A stretch of DNA of 64,000 nucleotides, from assembly GCA_034189165.1 (NCBI GenBank), contig JAXHVN010000044.1:1-64000 (forward strand). The letters are read 5' to 3'. This document shows positions 34,968-46,728 of this stretch, in pieces. A model generated the notes under the pieces. The model was not told the origin of the DNA and searched no databases. It saw only the letters and a program-made list of their open reading frames with translations. Source of the stretch: JAASSS01 sp021767745. GTDB lineage: Bacteria > Pseudomonadota > Gammaproteobacteria > UBA5335. The first letter of the stretch is position 1, and each line of letters begins with the position of its first letter. Both the position numbers and the translations under genes were made by a program.

Positions 34968-36626
34968 ATGTATCGATACGATGCCCATGATCAGCAGATT
35001 GTCGACGAGCGGGTCGCCCAGTTTCGCGACCAGACGCGCCGCTTTCTCGCCGGCGAGCTCGGCGAGGAGGAGTTCCGCCCGCTGCGGCTGATGAACGGCC
35101 TGTATCTGCAGCGCCACGCGCCGATGCTGCGGGTCGCCATTCCCTATGGCCTGCTCTCCTCGGCGCAGCTGCGCAGTCTCGCGCACATCGCCCGCACCTA
35201 CGACAAGGGCTACGGCCACATCAGCACGCGGCAGAACATCCAGTTCAACTGGCCGCGTCTGGAACAGGTGCCGGACATCCTGGCGGAACTGGCCGCCGTG
35301 CAGATGCATGCGATCCAGACCAGCGGCAACTGCATCCGCAACACCACGAGTGACCAACTCGCCGGCGTCGCGCCGGACGAACTGGCCGACCCACGGCCCT
35401 ACTGCGAGATCATCCGGCAGTGGTCGACGCTGCATCCGGAATTCAGCTACCTGCCGCGCAAGTTCAAGATCGCCGTCACCGGTGCGCAGTCGGATCGGGC
35501 AGCCATCCAGGTGCACGACATCGGCCTGCAGCTGGTGGCTGACAGCAGCGGGGAGATCGGCTTCCGGGTATTGGTCGGCGGCGGTCTCGGCCGGGCGCCC
35601 ATGGTGGGTGTGACGGTGCGCGAGTTCCTGCCGCGCGGCGATCTGCTGAGCTATCTCGAAGCGATCCTGCGTACCTATAACCGGCTTGGCCGGCGCGACA
35701 ACATGCACAAGGCGCGGATCAAGATCCTGGTCAAGGCCACCGGCGCGGCACGCTTCGCGGAGCTGGTGGAAGCGGAGTTCGCGCAGCTGGATCGTGCGGC
35801 GCTGGCGCTGCCGGATGCGGAGATCGAGCGCGTGCAGGCGTTCTTCGCCCCGCCCGCCTACGAAGCCGACGCCGCAGAAGACACCTCGCTTGCCGACCGG
35901 CTCGAGCATGACGTCGCCTTCGCCCGCTGGTACCGGCGCAACACGGTCGCGCACAAGCAGCCGGGCTATCGCGCGGTGTACGTCTCGCTGAAGGCGCCGG
36001 ACCAGCCGCCGGGCGATCTGACCGCCGCACAGATGGAGACGCTGGCAGCGCTTGCCGATGCCTACAGCTTCGGCGAGGTGCGCACGACGCACCAGCAGAA
36101 CCTGCTATTGGCCGACGTGCGTCAGGCGGACCTGCCCGCGCTCTGGGAGGCGCTCGCCGCAGCCGGCTTCGCCCAGCCCAACATCGGCACGCTGACCGAC
36201 ATGATCGCCTGCCCGGGGCTGGACTTCTGCTCGCTGGCCAATGCGGGCACGCTGGACATCGCGGCGCAGATCAACCAGCGCTTCGACGACCTCGACTATC
36301 TCTACGATCTCGGCGACATCCGCCTGAACATGTCGGGCTGCATGAACGCCTGCGGCCACCATCATGTCGGCCACATCGGCATTCTCGGCGTCGACAAGAA
36401 GGGCGAGTCCTGGTACCAGATCCAGCTCGGTGGCAGCTCCGCCAACGAGGCCAGCCTCGGCAAGGTACTCGGGCCATCGGTGCCGGCCGAGCGGGTCGCC
36501 GATACCCTCGCCGAGGTGCTGGCCACCTACGTGGCGCTGCGCGAGGGCGAGGAATCCTTCCTGGAGACCGTGCGGCGGGTGGGCATCGCCCCGTTCAAGG
36601 ACCGCGTCTACGCGGAGGCCTGCTGA
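34968..36626 (+). CDS. cysI: Siroheme nitrite/sulfite reductase (CysI-like)
   Basis: 552 residues. Two ferredoxin-like half-domains and two siroheme/[4Fe-4S] domains are expected. The cluster cysteines are in CPGLDFC and SGCMNAC. KGYGHISTRQNIQFNW and TSGNCIRNT are substrate/siroheme-binding stretches. It reduces sulfite to sulfide. No cysJ flavoprotein is in the window, so the electron donor may be a ferredoxin. ATG 34968 has GAGGAG at 6 nt. Its TGA overlaps the DUF934 ATG. Confidence 0.92.
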   Translation: MYRYDAHDQQIVDERVAQFRDQTRRFLAGELGEEEFRPLRLMNGLYLQRHAPMLRVAIPYGLLSSAQLRSLAHIARTYDKGYGHISTRQNIQFNWPRLEQVPDILAELAAVQMHAIQTSGNCIRNTTSDQLAGVAPDELADPRPYCEIIRQWSTLHPEFSYLPRKFKIAVTGAQSDRAAIQVHDIGLQLVADSSGEIGFRVLVGGGLGRAPMVGVTVREFLPRGDLLSYLEAILRTYNRLGRRDNMHKARIKILVKATGAARFAELVEAEFAQLDRAALALPDAEIERVQAFFAPPAYEADAAEDTSLADRLEHDVAFARWYRRNTVAHKQPGYRAVYVSLKAPDQPPGDLTAAQMETLAALADAYSFGEVRTTHQQNLLLADVRQADLPALWEALAAAGFAQPNIGTLTDMIACPGLDFCSLANAGTLDIAAQINQRFDDLDYLYDLGDIRLNMSGCMNACGHHHVGHIGILGVDKKGESWYQIQLGGSSANEASLGKVLGPSVPAERVADTLAEVLATYVALREGEESFLETVRRVGIAPFKDRVYAEAC

Positions 36627-37108
36627 TGACGCTGATCAAGGACGGCCGCCTGATCAAGGATCATTGGCGACGCCTGGGACCGAGCGAGCCCCTGCCGCCG
36701 GCAGGCGATGTGATCGTGCCGTGGGCCCGCTGGCCGGTGGAGGCCGAGGCGCTGCAGGCGCACGATGGCGCCGTGGGTGTGCAGATCGGGCCGGAGGAGA
36801 CGGCGGAGGAGCTCGCGCCCATCCTGCCGGCGCTGGGGGCGATCGCCATCGAGTTTCCCGTGTTCAAGGACGGGCGCGGTTACAGCACCGCCCGCCTGCT
36901 GCGCGAACGCTATGGCTTCACGGGTGAGCTGCGGGCCACCGGCGATGTGCTGATCGACCAGCTGTTCTTCCTGCAGCGGGTCGGCTTCGACGTGCTGGAG
37001 CTGCGCCCCGACCAGAAGGTGCAGGACGCCCTGGCTGCGCTGCGCCAGTTCTCCGTGCGCTACCAGGCCGGCGCCGACGAGGCCCAGCCGCTGTACCGCC
37101 GCCGCTGA
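36626..37108 (+). CDS. DUF934 family protein
   Basis: 160 residues. GVQIGPEETAEELAPIL, IAIEFPVFKDGRGYSTARLL and GDVLIDQLFFLQRVGFD are the DUF934 core. It nearly always follows a CysI-type reductase and is presumed to assist sulfite reduction; the mechanism is unknown. Coupled to cysI by a 1-nt overlap (TGATG). The 34-bp gap to the convergent SDR gene holds a repeated GGGCCGGTCC. Confidence 0.92.
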   Translation: MTLIKDGRLIKDHWRRLGPSEPLPPAGDVIVPWARWPVEAEALQAHDGAVGVQIGPEETAEELAPILPALGAIAIEFPVFKDGRGYSTARLLRERYGFTGELRATGDVLIDQLFFLQRVGFDVLELRPDQKVQDALAALRQFSVRYQAGADEAQPLYRRR

Positions 37109-37142
37109 TCGCCCCGGGCCGGTCCGGGCCGGTCCGGTGGCC

Positions 37143-37928
37143 TCAGGCCGCCGGCACCTCCCAGGCGCGCCAGCGCTCGGCGCACTCGTTGATGTCCCAT
37201 TCTGCGGCGCCGAACTCGCGATCGGTCGTGGCCAGCAGCAGCCAGGCGAGGAAACGGGCGGCATCGGCGGGCTTGACCAGCATCTGGTTTGCCTGCAGAT
37301 GTCGGAACCGCTCGACATGGGGAAAGCGCTTGGCGTCGAGCGTGCGGATGTGCGCCTGCATCGGCGTGTCCACCACCCCCGGGCGGGCACTGCCGACCTG
37401 CACGTTCCGCTCGCGCAGCTCCTCGCGCCATACCTGATAGAGCATGTGCAGCGCCGCCTTGCTGCTGCAGTAGGCCCCCCACGAGGCGTAGGGATGATGG
37501 GCCGCGCCGGAGGAGATCTGCAGCACCCGCCCGCCCGCGAGCCGATCCAGCAGCGCCTGCGTCAGAAACAGCGGTCCCTCGACGTTCACCGCCTGGTGCT
37601 GGCGCCAATCCGCCAGCGATACCTCCGCCAGCGGCGCGACCGGCTCGAGTAGCGCGGCGTTGTGCACCAGCAGGCGCACGGGCCGCTCGCCGAGCGCGGC
37701 GATGATGCGCTCGCGGCCCGCCTCGGTGGCGACATCGGCGGCCAGCGGCTCGACGCTGCCCGACACGCCGGCCAGGTCGGCCAGGTCGGCCTGCGTCTGC
37801 TGCAGCGGTGCCTCGCGCCGACCCACGATCACCACCGCCAGCCCGTGCCGGACCAGCTCCGCCGTCAGCGCCCTGCCGATGCCGGTGCCGCCGCCGGTGA
37901 CGATCGCCAGTGGTTGCTCGCGGTTCAT
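37143..37928 (-). CDS. SDR family oxidoreductase
   Basis: 261 residues, classical SDR. TGGGTGIG is the cofactor loop, HNAA replaces NNAG, and the triad is seen as ISSG...YCSSKAA. VNVEGPLFLTQALLD and ARPGVVDTPMQ are typical. Substrate not predictable. Last gene of a six-gene operon, 14 nt after the ABC permease, with a strong GGAGGGG site. Confidence 0.9.
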   Translation of the reverse strand: MNREQPLAIVTGGGTGIGRALTAELVRHGLAVVIVGRREAPLQQTQADLADLAGVSGSVEPLAADVATEAGRERIIAALGERPVRLLVHNAALLEPVAPLAEVSLADWRQHQAVNVEGPLFLTQALLDRLAGGRVLQISSGAAHHPYASWGAYCSSKAALHMLYQVWREELRERNVQVGSARPGVVDTPMQAHIRTLDAKRFPHVERFRHLQANQMLVKPADAARFLAWLLLATTDREFGAAEWDINECAERWRAWEVPAA

Positions 37929-37942
37929 GCCCCTCCCCTCCT

Positions 37943-38746
37943 CTAGGTGCGGATCCCGGTGCCGCGCTCGAGCAGCACCAGTGCGATCCCGGTCAGCAGC
38001 ACGATCACCAGGCCGATGATGCCGTAGGCGATGGCGATGGGGATATCGGCCGTACCGAGAAAGCCGTAGCGAAACGCGTTGACCATATACAGCACGGGAT
38101 TGGCCAGCGACACCTGCTGCCAGAACGCCGGCAGCATGTCGATCGAGTAGAACACGCCCCCGAGGTAGGTCAGCGGCGTCAGCACGAAGGTCGGCACGAT
38201 GGAGATGTCGTCGAACTTGCGCGCGAAGATGGCGTTGAGGAAGCCGCCGAGCGAGAACAGGATGGCGGTCAGCAGCACCACGGAAGCCACGATCCACGGG
38301 TGGGCGATGCTGACGTCCCAGAAGAACAGCGAGACGCCGGTCACCAGCAGGCCGACCAGCAGCGCCCGCCCAACGCCGCCGGCCACGAAGCCGGCAAGGA
38401 TGATCCAGCCCGGCACCGGCGCCACCAGCAGCTCCTCCACGAAGCGCTGGAACTTGGCGCCGAAGAACGAGGAGACCACGTTGGTGTAGGCGTTGGTGAT
38501 CACCGACATCATGATCAGTCCCGGCACGATGTAGGCCATGTAGTCGAAGCCGGCGACCGGGCCGATCCGCTCGCCGATCAGGCTGCCGAAGATGACGAAG
38601 TACAGCGTCATGGTGATGGCCGGCGGTACCAGCGTCTGCAGCCAGATGCGCAGGTAGCGGCGCGTCTCGCGCGTCGCGATCGTGTTGAAGGCGGTCCAGT
38701 AGCGGCGCCAGCGCGCGCCGGTGCTCTCGGCGGCCGGTGCACTCAT
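37943..38746 (-). CDS. ABC-2 type transporter permease (YadH-like)
   Basis: 267 residues with six membrane segments. VPPAITMTLYFVIFGSLIG at the first helix and TPLTYLGGVFYSIDMLP before the fifth are ABC-2 signatures. It pairs with the ATPase encoded immediately upstream (4-bp overlap), as yadG-yadH in E. coli. Probably an exporter of lipid-like or drug-like substrates; unknown. Confidence 0.92.
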   Translation of the reverse strand: MSAPAAESTGARWRRYWTAFNTIATRETRRYLRIWLQTLVPPAITMTLYFVIFGSLIGERIGPVAGFDYMAYIVPGLIMMSVITNAYTNVVSSFFGAKFQRFVEELLVAPVPGWIILAGFVAGGVGRALLVGLLVTGVSLFFWDVSIAHPWIVASVVLLTAILFSLGGFLNAIFARKFDDISIVPTFVLTPLTYLGGVFYSIDMLPAFWQQVSLANPVLYMVNAFRYGFLGTADIPIAIAYGIIGLVIVLLTGIALVLLERGTGIRT

Positions 38747-39708
38747 GCGTGCGCCTGCGCCGCCGGCACACCGGGCGCCGTCGGCGGCGCCGTGGCGGGC
38801 TGGGTCAGGTCGAGGAACAGCTGCTCCAGGCGGTTGGCCTTGTTGCGCAGCGAACGCACCCGCACCTGACGGGCATCCAACCACCGGAACAGGGTGTTCA
38901 GGTCGTCGCCTTCGCGCAGTTCGACCTCCACCGCCTCGGCATCCAGGGCACGCATCGGATAAGGCGACTCACGCAGCGCCTCCGCCGCCAGCGGCGTCTG
39001 CAGGTAGAGCACGAAGGTCTCCCGGTTGAGCTTGGCCAGCAGGGTTCGCATCGGTGCGTGCTCGACGATCGCGCCGCGGTCGATGATGGCGATGTTGCGG
39101 CACAGCGCCTCGGCCTCTTCCAGATAATGCGTGGTCAGAATGATGGTTACGCCCTGGGCGTTGAGCTCCTCCACGAAGCGCCACATGGAGCGCCGGATCT
39201 CGATGTCCACGCCGGCCGTCGGCTCGTCCAGGATCAGCAGCCGCGGCTGGTGCGCCAGCGCCCGGGCGATCATCAGCCGGCGCCGCATGCCCCCGGACAG
39301 CTCCCGCACCTGCGTTTGGTGCTTCTCCCACAGACCGAGCTGACGCAGGTAGACCTCCGCCTGGGCCCGGGCCTGGGCGGCCGGCACGCCGTAGTAGCCC
39401 GCCTGCGTGATGACCACGTCGATCACCTTCTCGAAGTTGTTGCAGTTGAACTCCTGGGGCACCACGCCCAGGCACCGCTTGGCGGCTTCCGGCTCCCGGT
39501 CGAGATCGTGGCCGAACACTTCCACCCGGCCCGCGCTCTTGTTCACCAGCGAGCTGACGATGCCGATGAGCGTCGACTTGCCGGCCCCGTTCGGCCCCAG
39601 CAGGGCGAAGAAGTCCCCGGCTGCCACCTCCAGGTCCACACCGTCCAGCGCGCGGTGGCCATTGCGGTAGGTTTTCTGCAGATTGGTCAGGCGTAGGGCG
39701 GCGGTCAT
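38743..39708 (-). CDS. ABC transporter ATP-binding protein (YadG-like)
   Basis: 321 residues. Walker A is GPNGAGKST, Q-loop VVPQEFNCN, signature LSGGMRRRLMIARAL, Walker B LLILDEPTAGVD, and switch His TTHYLEEAE. A ~90-residue C-terminal extension ends in an Ala/Pro-rich tail. Energises the adjacent ABC-2 permease. Confidence 0.95.
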   Translation of the reverse strand: MTAALRLTNLQKTYRNGHRALDGVDLEVAAGDFFALLGPNGAGKSTLIGIVSSLVNKSAGRVEVFGHDLDREPEAAKRCLGVVPQEFNCNNFEKVIDVVITQAGYYGVPAAQARAQAEVYLRQLGLWEKHQTQVRELSGGMRRRLMIARALAHQPRLLILDEPTAGVDIEIRRSMWRFVEELNAQGVTIILTTHYLEEAEALCRNIAIIDRGAIVEHAPMRTLLAKLNRETFVLYLQTPLAAEALRESPYPMRALDAEAVEVELREGDDLNTLFRWLDARQVRVRSLRNKANRLEQLFLDLTQPATAPPTAPGVPAAQAHA

Positions 39709-40484
39709 GATTCGTCTGTCGTTGCGGCGGGCTGGTTCGGACGTAGCGCCAGGATCTGGCTCAGGACCGACAGGGCGATCTCGCCCGGTGTGCGCCCGCC
39801 AAGGGCGAGGCCGGCGGGCGCGTGCAGCCGGGCGAGCTGCGCCGGTGTCAGCTCGGCGCCGGCGAGGTAGTGTCGCACGAGGCCCGCGCGATGGCGGCTG
39901 GCGATCAGGCCGACGTAGCCGGCCGGCGAGCGCAGCAGCACCGGCAACACGAGGTGATCGCCCCGGTGCTGGGTTGCGACCACGGCCGCATCGGCAGGTT
40001 CGATCTCGGCGGGCGCCGGCGGCTCCCGGCGCCGCAGGGCGCCTTCCACGGGTGCGCCCTCGCCGATCAGGACGGGGGCGAAGCCGGCCAGCCGGCCCGC
40101 CTGCGCCAGCGCGCCGGCGAGCGCCCCCTGCCCCACCACCCACAGCCGCGGTGGTGGCGCGAGCGGCTCGATGAACACCTGCATCCGGCCACCGCACGGC
40201 ATGCCGGCGCCGAGCACCTCCGACTCCAGGTCGAGCTCCAGCGTCCGGCACTGCCGGTCGATCAGCGCCTCCCGCGCCGCCTGACAGACCTCCTGCTGGG
40301 CGCAGCCGCCGCCGATCCATCCTGCCAGAGTGGCGCCATCCGCGGCGATCAATAGCTTGGCACCGGGGTCGGCCGCACTCGAACCGTGGGTGGCGATGAC
40401 CGTCGCCAGCGCGAGCGGCTGCCGCTGCGCCAGTGCCGCGGTCAGCGTCTCGAACAGCACGCCGGATTCGCTCAGCCCGCGCAT
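39705..40484 (-). CDS. XdhC/CoxI family protein
   Basis: 259 residues. N-terminal XdhC_CoxI domain with ATVIATHGSSAADPGAKLL and GWIGGGCAQQEV (conserved Cys), then a Rossmann-type XdhC_C domain beginning PRLWVVGQGALAGALA. Family members bind molybdenum cofactor and help sulfurate or insert it into xanthine-dehydrogenase-type enzymes. No such molybdoenzyme is in the window. It overlaps the ATPase gene (4 bp) and mocA-like gene (13 bp). Confidence 0.9.
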   Translation of the reverse strand: MRGLSESGVLFETLTAALAQRQPLALATVIATHGSSAADPGAKLLIAADGATLAGWIGGGCAQQEVCQAAREALIDRQCRTLELDLESEVLGAGMPCGGRMQVFIEPLAPPPRLWVVGQGALAGALAQAGRLAGFAPVLIGEGAPVEGALRRREPPAPAEIEPADAAVVATQHRGDHLVLPVLLRSPAGYVGLIASRHRAGLVRHYLAGAELTPAQLARLHAPAGLALGGRTPGEIALSVLSQILALRPNQPAATTDES

Positions 40485-41110
40485 AGCGCGGCGCGATAAT
40501 CGGCCGGGGTGTCGATGTCCCGGCAGATGCCAGGGTCGGCGATCGGCAGGCGGTTCACGGCAAAGGCACCACCGGCGATCAGTCCGCGCGGATCCGGCAT
40601 CGCGGCCCGGCGCAGCGCGGCCAGCGCCGGGCCGCGGAACAGACGTGGATGACCGTCGCCGGCCGCGGCGCAGTGCGGTATCAGAATGTCGCCGGTGAGC
40701 CGCGCGGCGCCCGCCGCCAGCTGCTGGCCGCTCTCCGCGCGCAGGTGCGGCAGATCGGCGAGGGCGATCCACAGCCCCCCGGTCAGCGGGATCTCGCGCA
40801 GCGCCGCCAGCGCCAGACGCAGCGATTCGTGCCGGCCGCCCTGGCCAGCGCGATTCCAGCACACAGCGAAGCCGGCGTGCCTCACCACCGGTGCCGTGGC
40901 TTCGCTGCCGACCACGGCGAGCCGGTATGCAGCCGGCAGGCGGGCGAGCCGCCCGCAGGTCTGCGCCAGCACCGTGGCCTCGCCCAGTGGCAGCAGCAGC
41001 TTGTCGCGCCGGCCCATGCGGCGCGAGCGACCGGCCGCGAGCAGCACCAGCGCGCGATCGGCCGCCGGATCACTGGCCGCTGACGGGCTCGGGCAACTGC
41101 TGCGGCTCAC
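40472..41110 (-). CDS. MocA-like nucleotidyltransferase
   Basis: 212 residues from a GTG at 41110. The NTP-transferase motif LAAGRSRRMGRRDKLLLPLG is near residue 23, and ALADLPHL carries the metal-binding Asp. This family includes MocA, which makes molybdopterin cytosine dinucleotide, and pairs with XdhC-like proteins as here. The GTG start overlaps the mlaA end by 41 nt; no ATG/GTG/TTG in frame lies closer, except a GTG within the motif strand that would truncate the fold. Confidence 0.85.
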   Translation of the reverse strand: MSRSSCPSPSAASDPAADRALVLLAAGRSRRMGRRDKLLLPLGEATVLAQTCGRLARLPAAYRLAVVGSEATAPVVRHAGFAVCWNRAGQGGRHESLRLALAALREIPLTGGLWIALADLPHLRAESGQQLAAGAARLTGDILIPHCAAAGDGHPRLFRGPALAALRRAAMPDPRGLIAGGAFAVNRLPIADPGICRDIDTPADYRAALCAG

Positions 41111-41843
41111 TGGCCCAGGGCGGCGGCGCGCCGTATTCGTCCTCGAAGTCATCCATTGGCGGCTCGCCGTCGTAGCGCTGGTAATGCCGCCGCTGCAGAT
41201 AGGCGTCGCGACTGAAGCTGTAGCGATCGTAGGCGGATTCGAGCACCTGGTCGGCACCGAGCAGGTCTGCACGCAGCGAGATCACCTGCGCGATCCGCAG
41301 CGCCCAGCGCAGCTCGTCGTCGTCCAGGTAGTGCAGCGGGTCGAACTGCAGATCCACCAGCGTACCGGCGCCATCGCGCACGGTGGTCGGGCCGAGCAGC
41401 GGCAGCACCAGATACCACCCGCTCGGCAGGCCCCACACCGCCAGTGTCTGACCGAAGTCCTCCTCGGCAGGCTCGAGGCCCGCGGCGCTGGCCGGGTCGG
41501 TCAGGCCGAACACGCCGAGGGTGCTGTTCATCAGGAACCGGCCGGCATTGTGACCGGCCTGGCCGAACTCACCCTGCAACAGATTGTTGACGGCCGAAAT
41601 CGGCTCGCCGAGGTTGTCGAAGAAGTTGCGCACGCCAGTCTGCACCGGCTCGGGTGCGACATCATCGTAGGCCTGCGCCACCGGCCGCAGCACATAGCGG
41701 TCGGCATATTCGTTGAAGGTGTAGATCCGCCGGTTCAGCGGCTCCAGCGGATCGTTCACGGGCGTATTCTGAGCCCATGCAGAGGCGCCGAGTGTGCTGA
41801 GGGCCAGCAGCATGCCGGCAAGCCTTGGGTGAGAGAGCTTCAT
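41070..41843 (-). CDS. mlaA: MlaA/VacJ family protein lacking a lipobox
   Basis: 257 residues. NDPLEPLNRRIYTFNEYAD, VRNFFDNLGEPISAVNNLLQG, RFLMNSTLGVFGLTDPAS and LPLLGPTTVRDGAG are unmistakable MlaA motifs. MlaA sits in the outer membrane with porins and removes misplaced phospholipid for the Mla pathway. Unusually, the signal peptide ends GASAWA before QNT and has no cysteine, so lipidation is not predicted. The C-terminus is acidic and Pro-rich. First gene of a six-gene operon; the other mla genes are not here. Confidence 0.92.
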   Translation of the reverse strand: MKLSHPRLAGMLLALSTLGASAWAQNTPVNDPLEPLNRRIYTFNEYADRYVLRPVAQAYDDVAPEPVQTGVRNFFDNLGEPISAVNNLLQGEFGQAGHNAGRFLMNSTLGVFGLTDPASAAGLEPAEEDFGQTLAVWGLPSGWYLVLPLLGPTTVRDGAGTLVDLQFDPLHYLDDDELRWALRIAQVISLRADLLGADQVLESAYDRYSFSRDAYLQRRHYQRYDGEPPMDDFEDEYGAPPPWASEPQQLPEPVSGQ

Positions 41844-41911
41844 TCTTATAGGGTACCGGTGGCATCAGGTCGCACCCCGCCCGCCCTGCGCCTGGCGCCG
41901 GAGAGAGCGGT

Positions 41912-42385
41912 ATGGATCGATTGCTGAGCGACATTCACGGACTGTTGGACCGCCATCGCCCCGCGCGCGTGGCGGCGCTGGGGCCGATGGCGTGCGACAT
42001 AGTGGCCGCTTACCGGTTGCCCGGGCAAGCACAAGTGGAGCAGCTGGCGCCAAGCTGCGCCGCCCTGGCCGGCCGCGGGCGCTACGACTTCGCCCTGCTC
42101 GCCCCGGCCGGCGGCCAGCTGGAACGGCGTGAGGGCACCGCGCTGATCGCCCGGCTGCGGGATCTGCAGGCCGCCCGGCTGGCGGTGATCGTGCATCTCG
42201 GCCCAGATGGCTGGCAGGAAGCCGAGCTGCGGGCACTGGGTCTGTCGGTCGATGCCCGTGATGGCGAGGGACCGGATGCGCTGGCGTTGTGCACCTACGA
42301 TGTCGCCACCTACAAGCGCACGCCGGAGTGGCTCAACCCGCGCCACTGGGCGCATCCCGAGCGCTGGAACAAGGCCCGGTGGTGA
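41912..42385 (+). CDS. DUF6231 family protein
   Basis: 157 residues. The C-terminal block CTYDVATYKRTPEWLNPRHW and PERWNKARW is diagnostic of DUF6231, a small gammaproteobacterial family. The N-terminal two thirds looks like a degenerate Rossmann/methyltransferase-like fold (RVAALGPMACDIVAAY; YDFALLA). Function unknown. GGAGAGAG precedes the ATG. Confidence 0.85.
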   Translation: MDRLLSDIHGLLDRHRPARVAALGPMACDIVAAYRLPGQAQVEQLAPSCAALAGRGRYDFALLAPAGGQLERREGTALIARLRDLQAARLAVIVHLGPDGWQEAELRALGLSVDARDGEGPDALALCTYDVATYKRTPEWLNPRHWAHPERWNKARW

Positions 42386-42520
42386 CGCTGTTTCGCCCCT
42401 CACCGACCGACCGGTCCGCCGCTTGCAGCCCGCCCGCCCCTCATCTAGGCTATGCCCATCCAGCCTGTACTGGATCCACGGAAATCTGGACATACCTTCC
42501 ATCAGTTAAGGAGAGCAGAG

Positions 42521-42910
42521 ATGGCTGACCGTCCCGCACCGCCGAGCGACATCACCCCGCAGGAATTCTTCGAGAAGTACATTCCTGAGCAGATCGAGAA
42601 CATTCCGGAAGAGCAGAAGGCCGAGGCACGCGAGCGTGCCGGTGACTTCTCGACCGTGATCGGCTTCAACATCACCGACGCCGACGCACAGTATTCCTTC
42701 CACATCAACGAAGGCGACATCGAAGTCAAGCCGGGCATCGACGATGCCGAGATGACGATCGTCACCGACGAAGAGACCTGGCGTGAGCTGATGATCGATC
42801 GCAGCGCCAACCCGCAGCAGCTGTTCATGTCCGGCCGCATCCAGATCGAGGGCGACATGTCCATCGCGATGCAGCTGCAGAACATCATGCCGGAAGGTAT
42901 GCTGATGTAA
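42521..42910 (+). CDS. SCP2 sterol-binding domain protein
   Basis: 129 residues, acidic. ITDADAQYSFHINEGDIEVK, ADMTIVTD-like DDAEMTIVTDEETW and LFMSGRIQIEGDMSIAMQLQ form the SCP2 fold, which has a hydrophobic lipid-binding tunnel. Ligand unknown. AAGGAGAG site upstream and a strong terminator downstream mark it as a single-gene unit. Confidence 0.9.
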   Translation: MADRPAPPSDITPQEFFEKYIPEQIENIPEEQKAEARERAGDFSTVIGFNITDADAQYSFHINEGDIEVKPGIDDAEMTIVTDEETWRELMIDRSANPQQLFMSGRIQIEGDMSIAMQLQNIMPEGMLM

Positions 42911-42935
42911 GCATCGCTCTGGCGATGTCTACAGG

Positions 42936-42961
42936 CGGGGCCTTCGGGCCCCGTTTTTTTT
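42936..42961 (+). terminator. Intrinsic terminator after the SCP2 gene
   Basis: CGGGGCC-TTCG-GGCCCCG followed by eight T residues. It isolates metH from the SCP2 gene. Confidence 0.95.
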
Positions 42962-43032
42962 GGCGCGGCCCCCGTACTTTCCGGGGCGCACCGAATGCGA
43001 TAATGCCGGCTGATCGAAGGCGCTGCGTGTCC

Positions 43033-46714
<3,682 letters not shown>

Positions 46715-46728
<14 letters not shown>

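Noticed and set aside
42962..43032. Possible SAM, SAH or cobalamin riboswitch before metH
   Set aside because: Only ~70 bp between a terminator and the start; no conserved riboswitch core visible.
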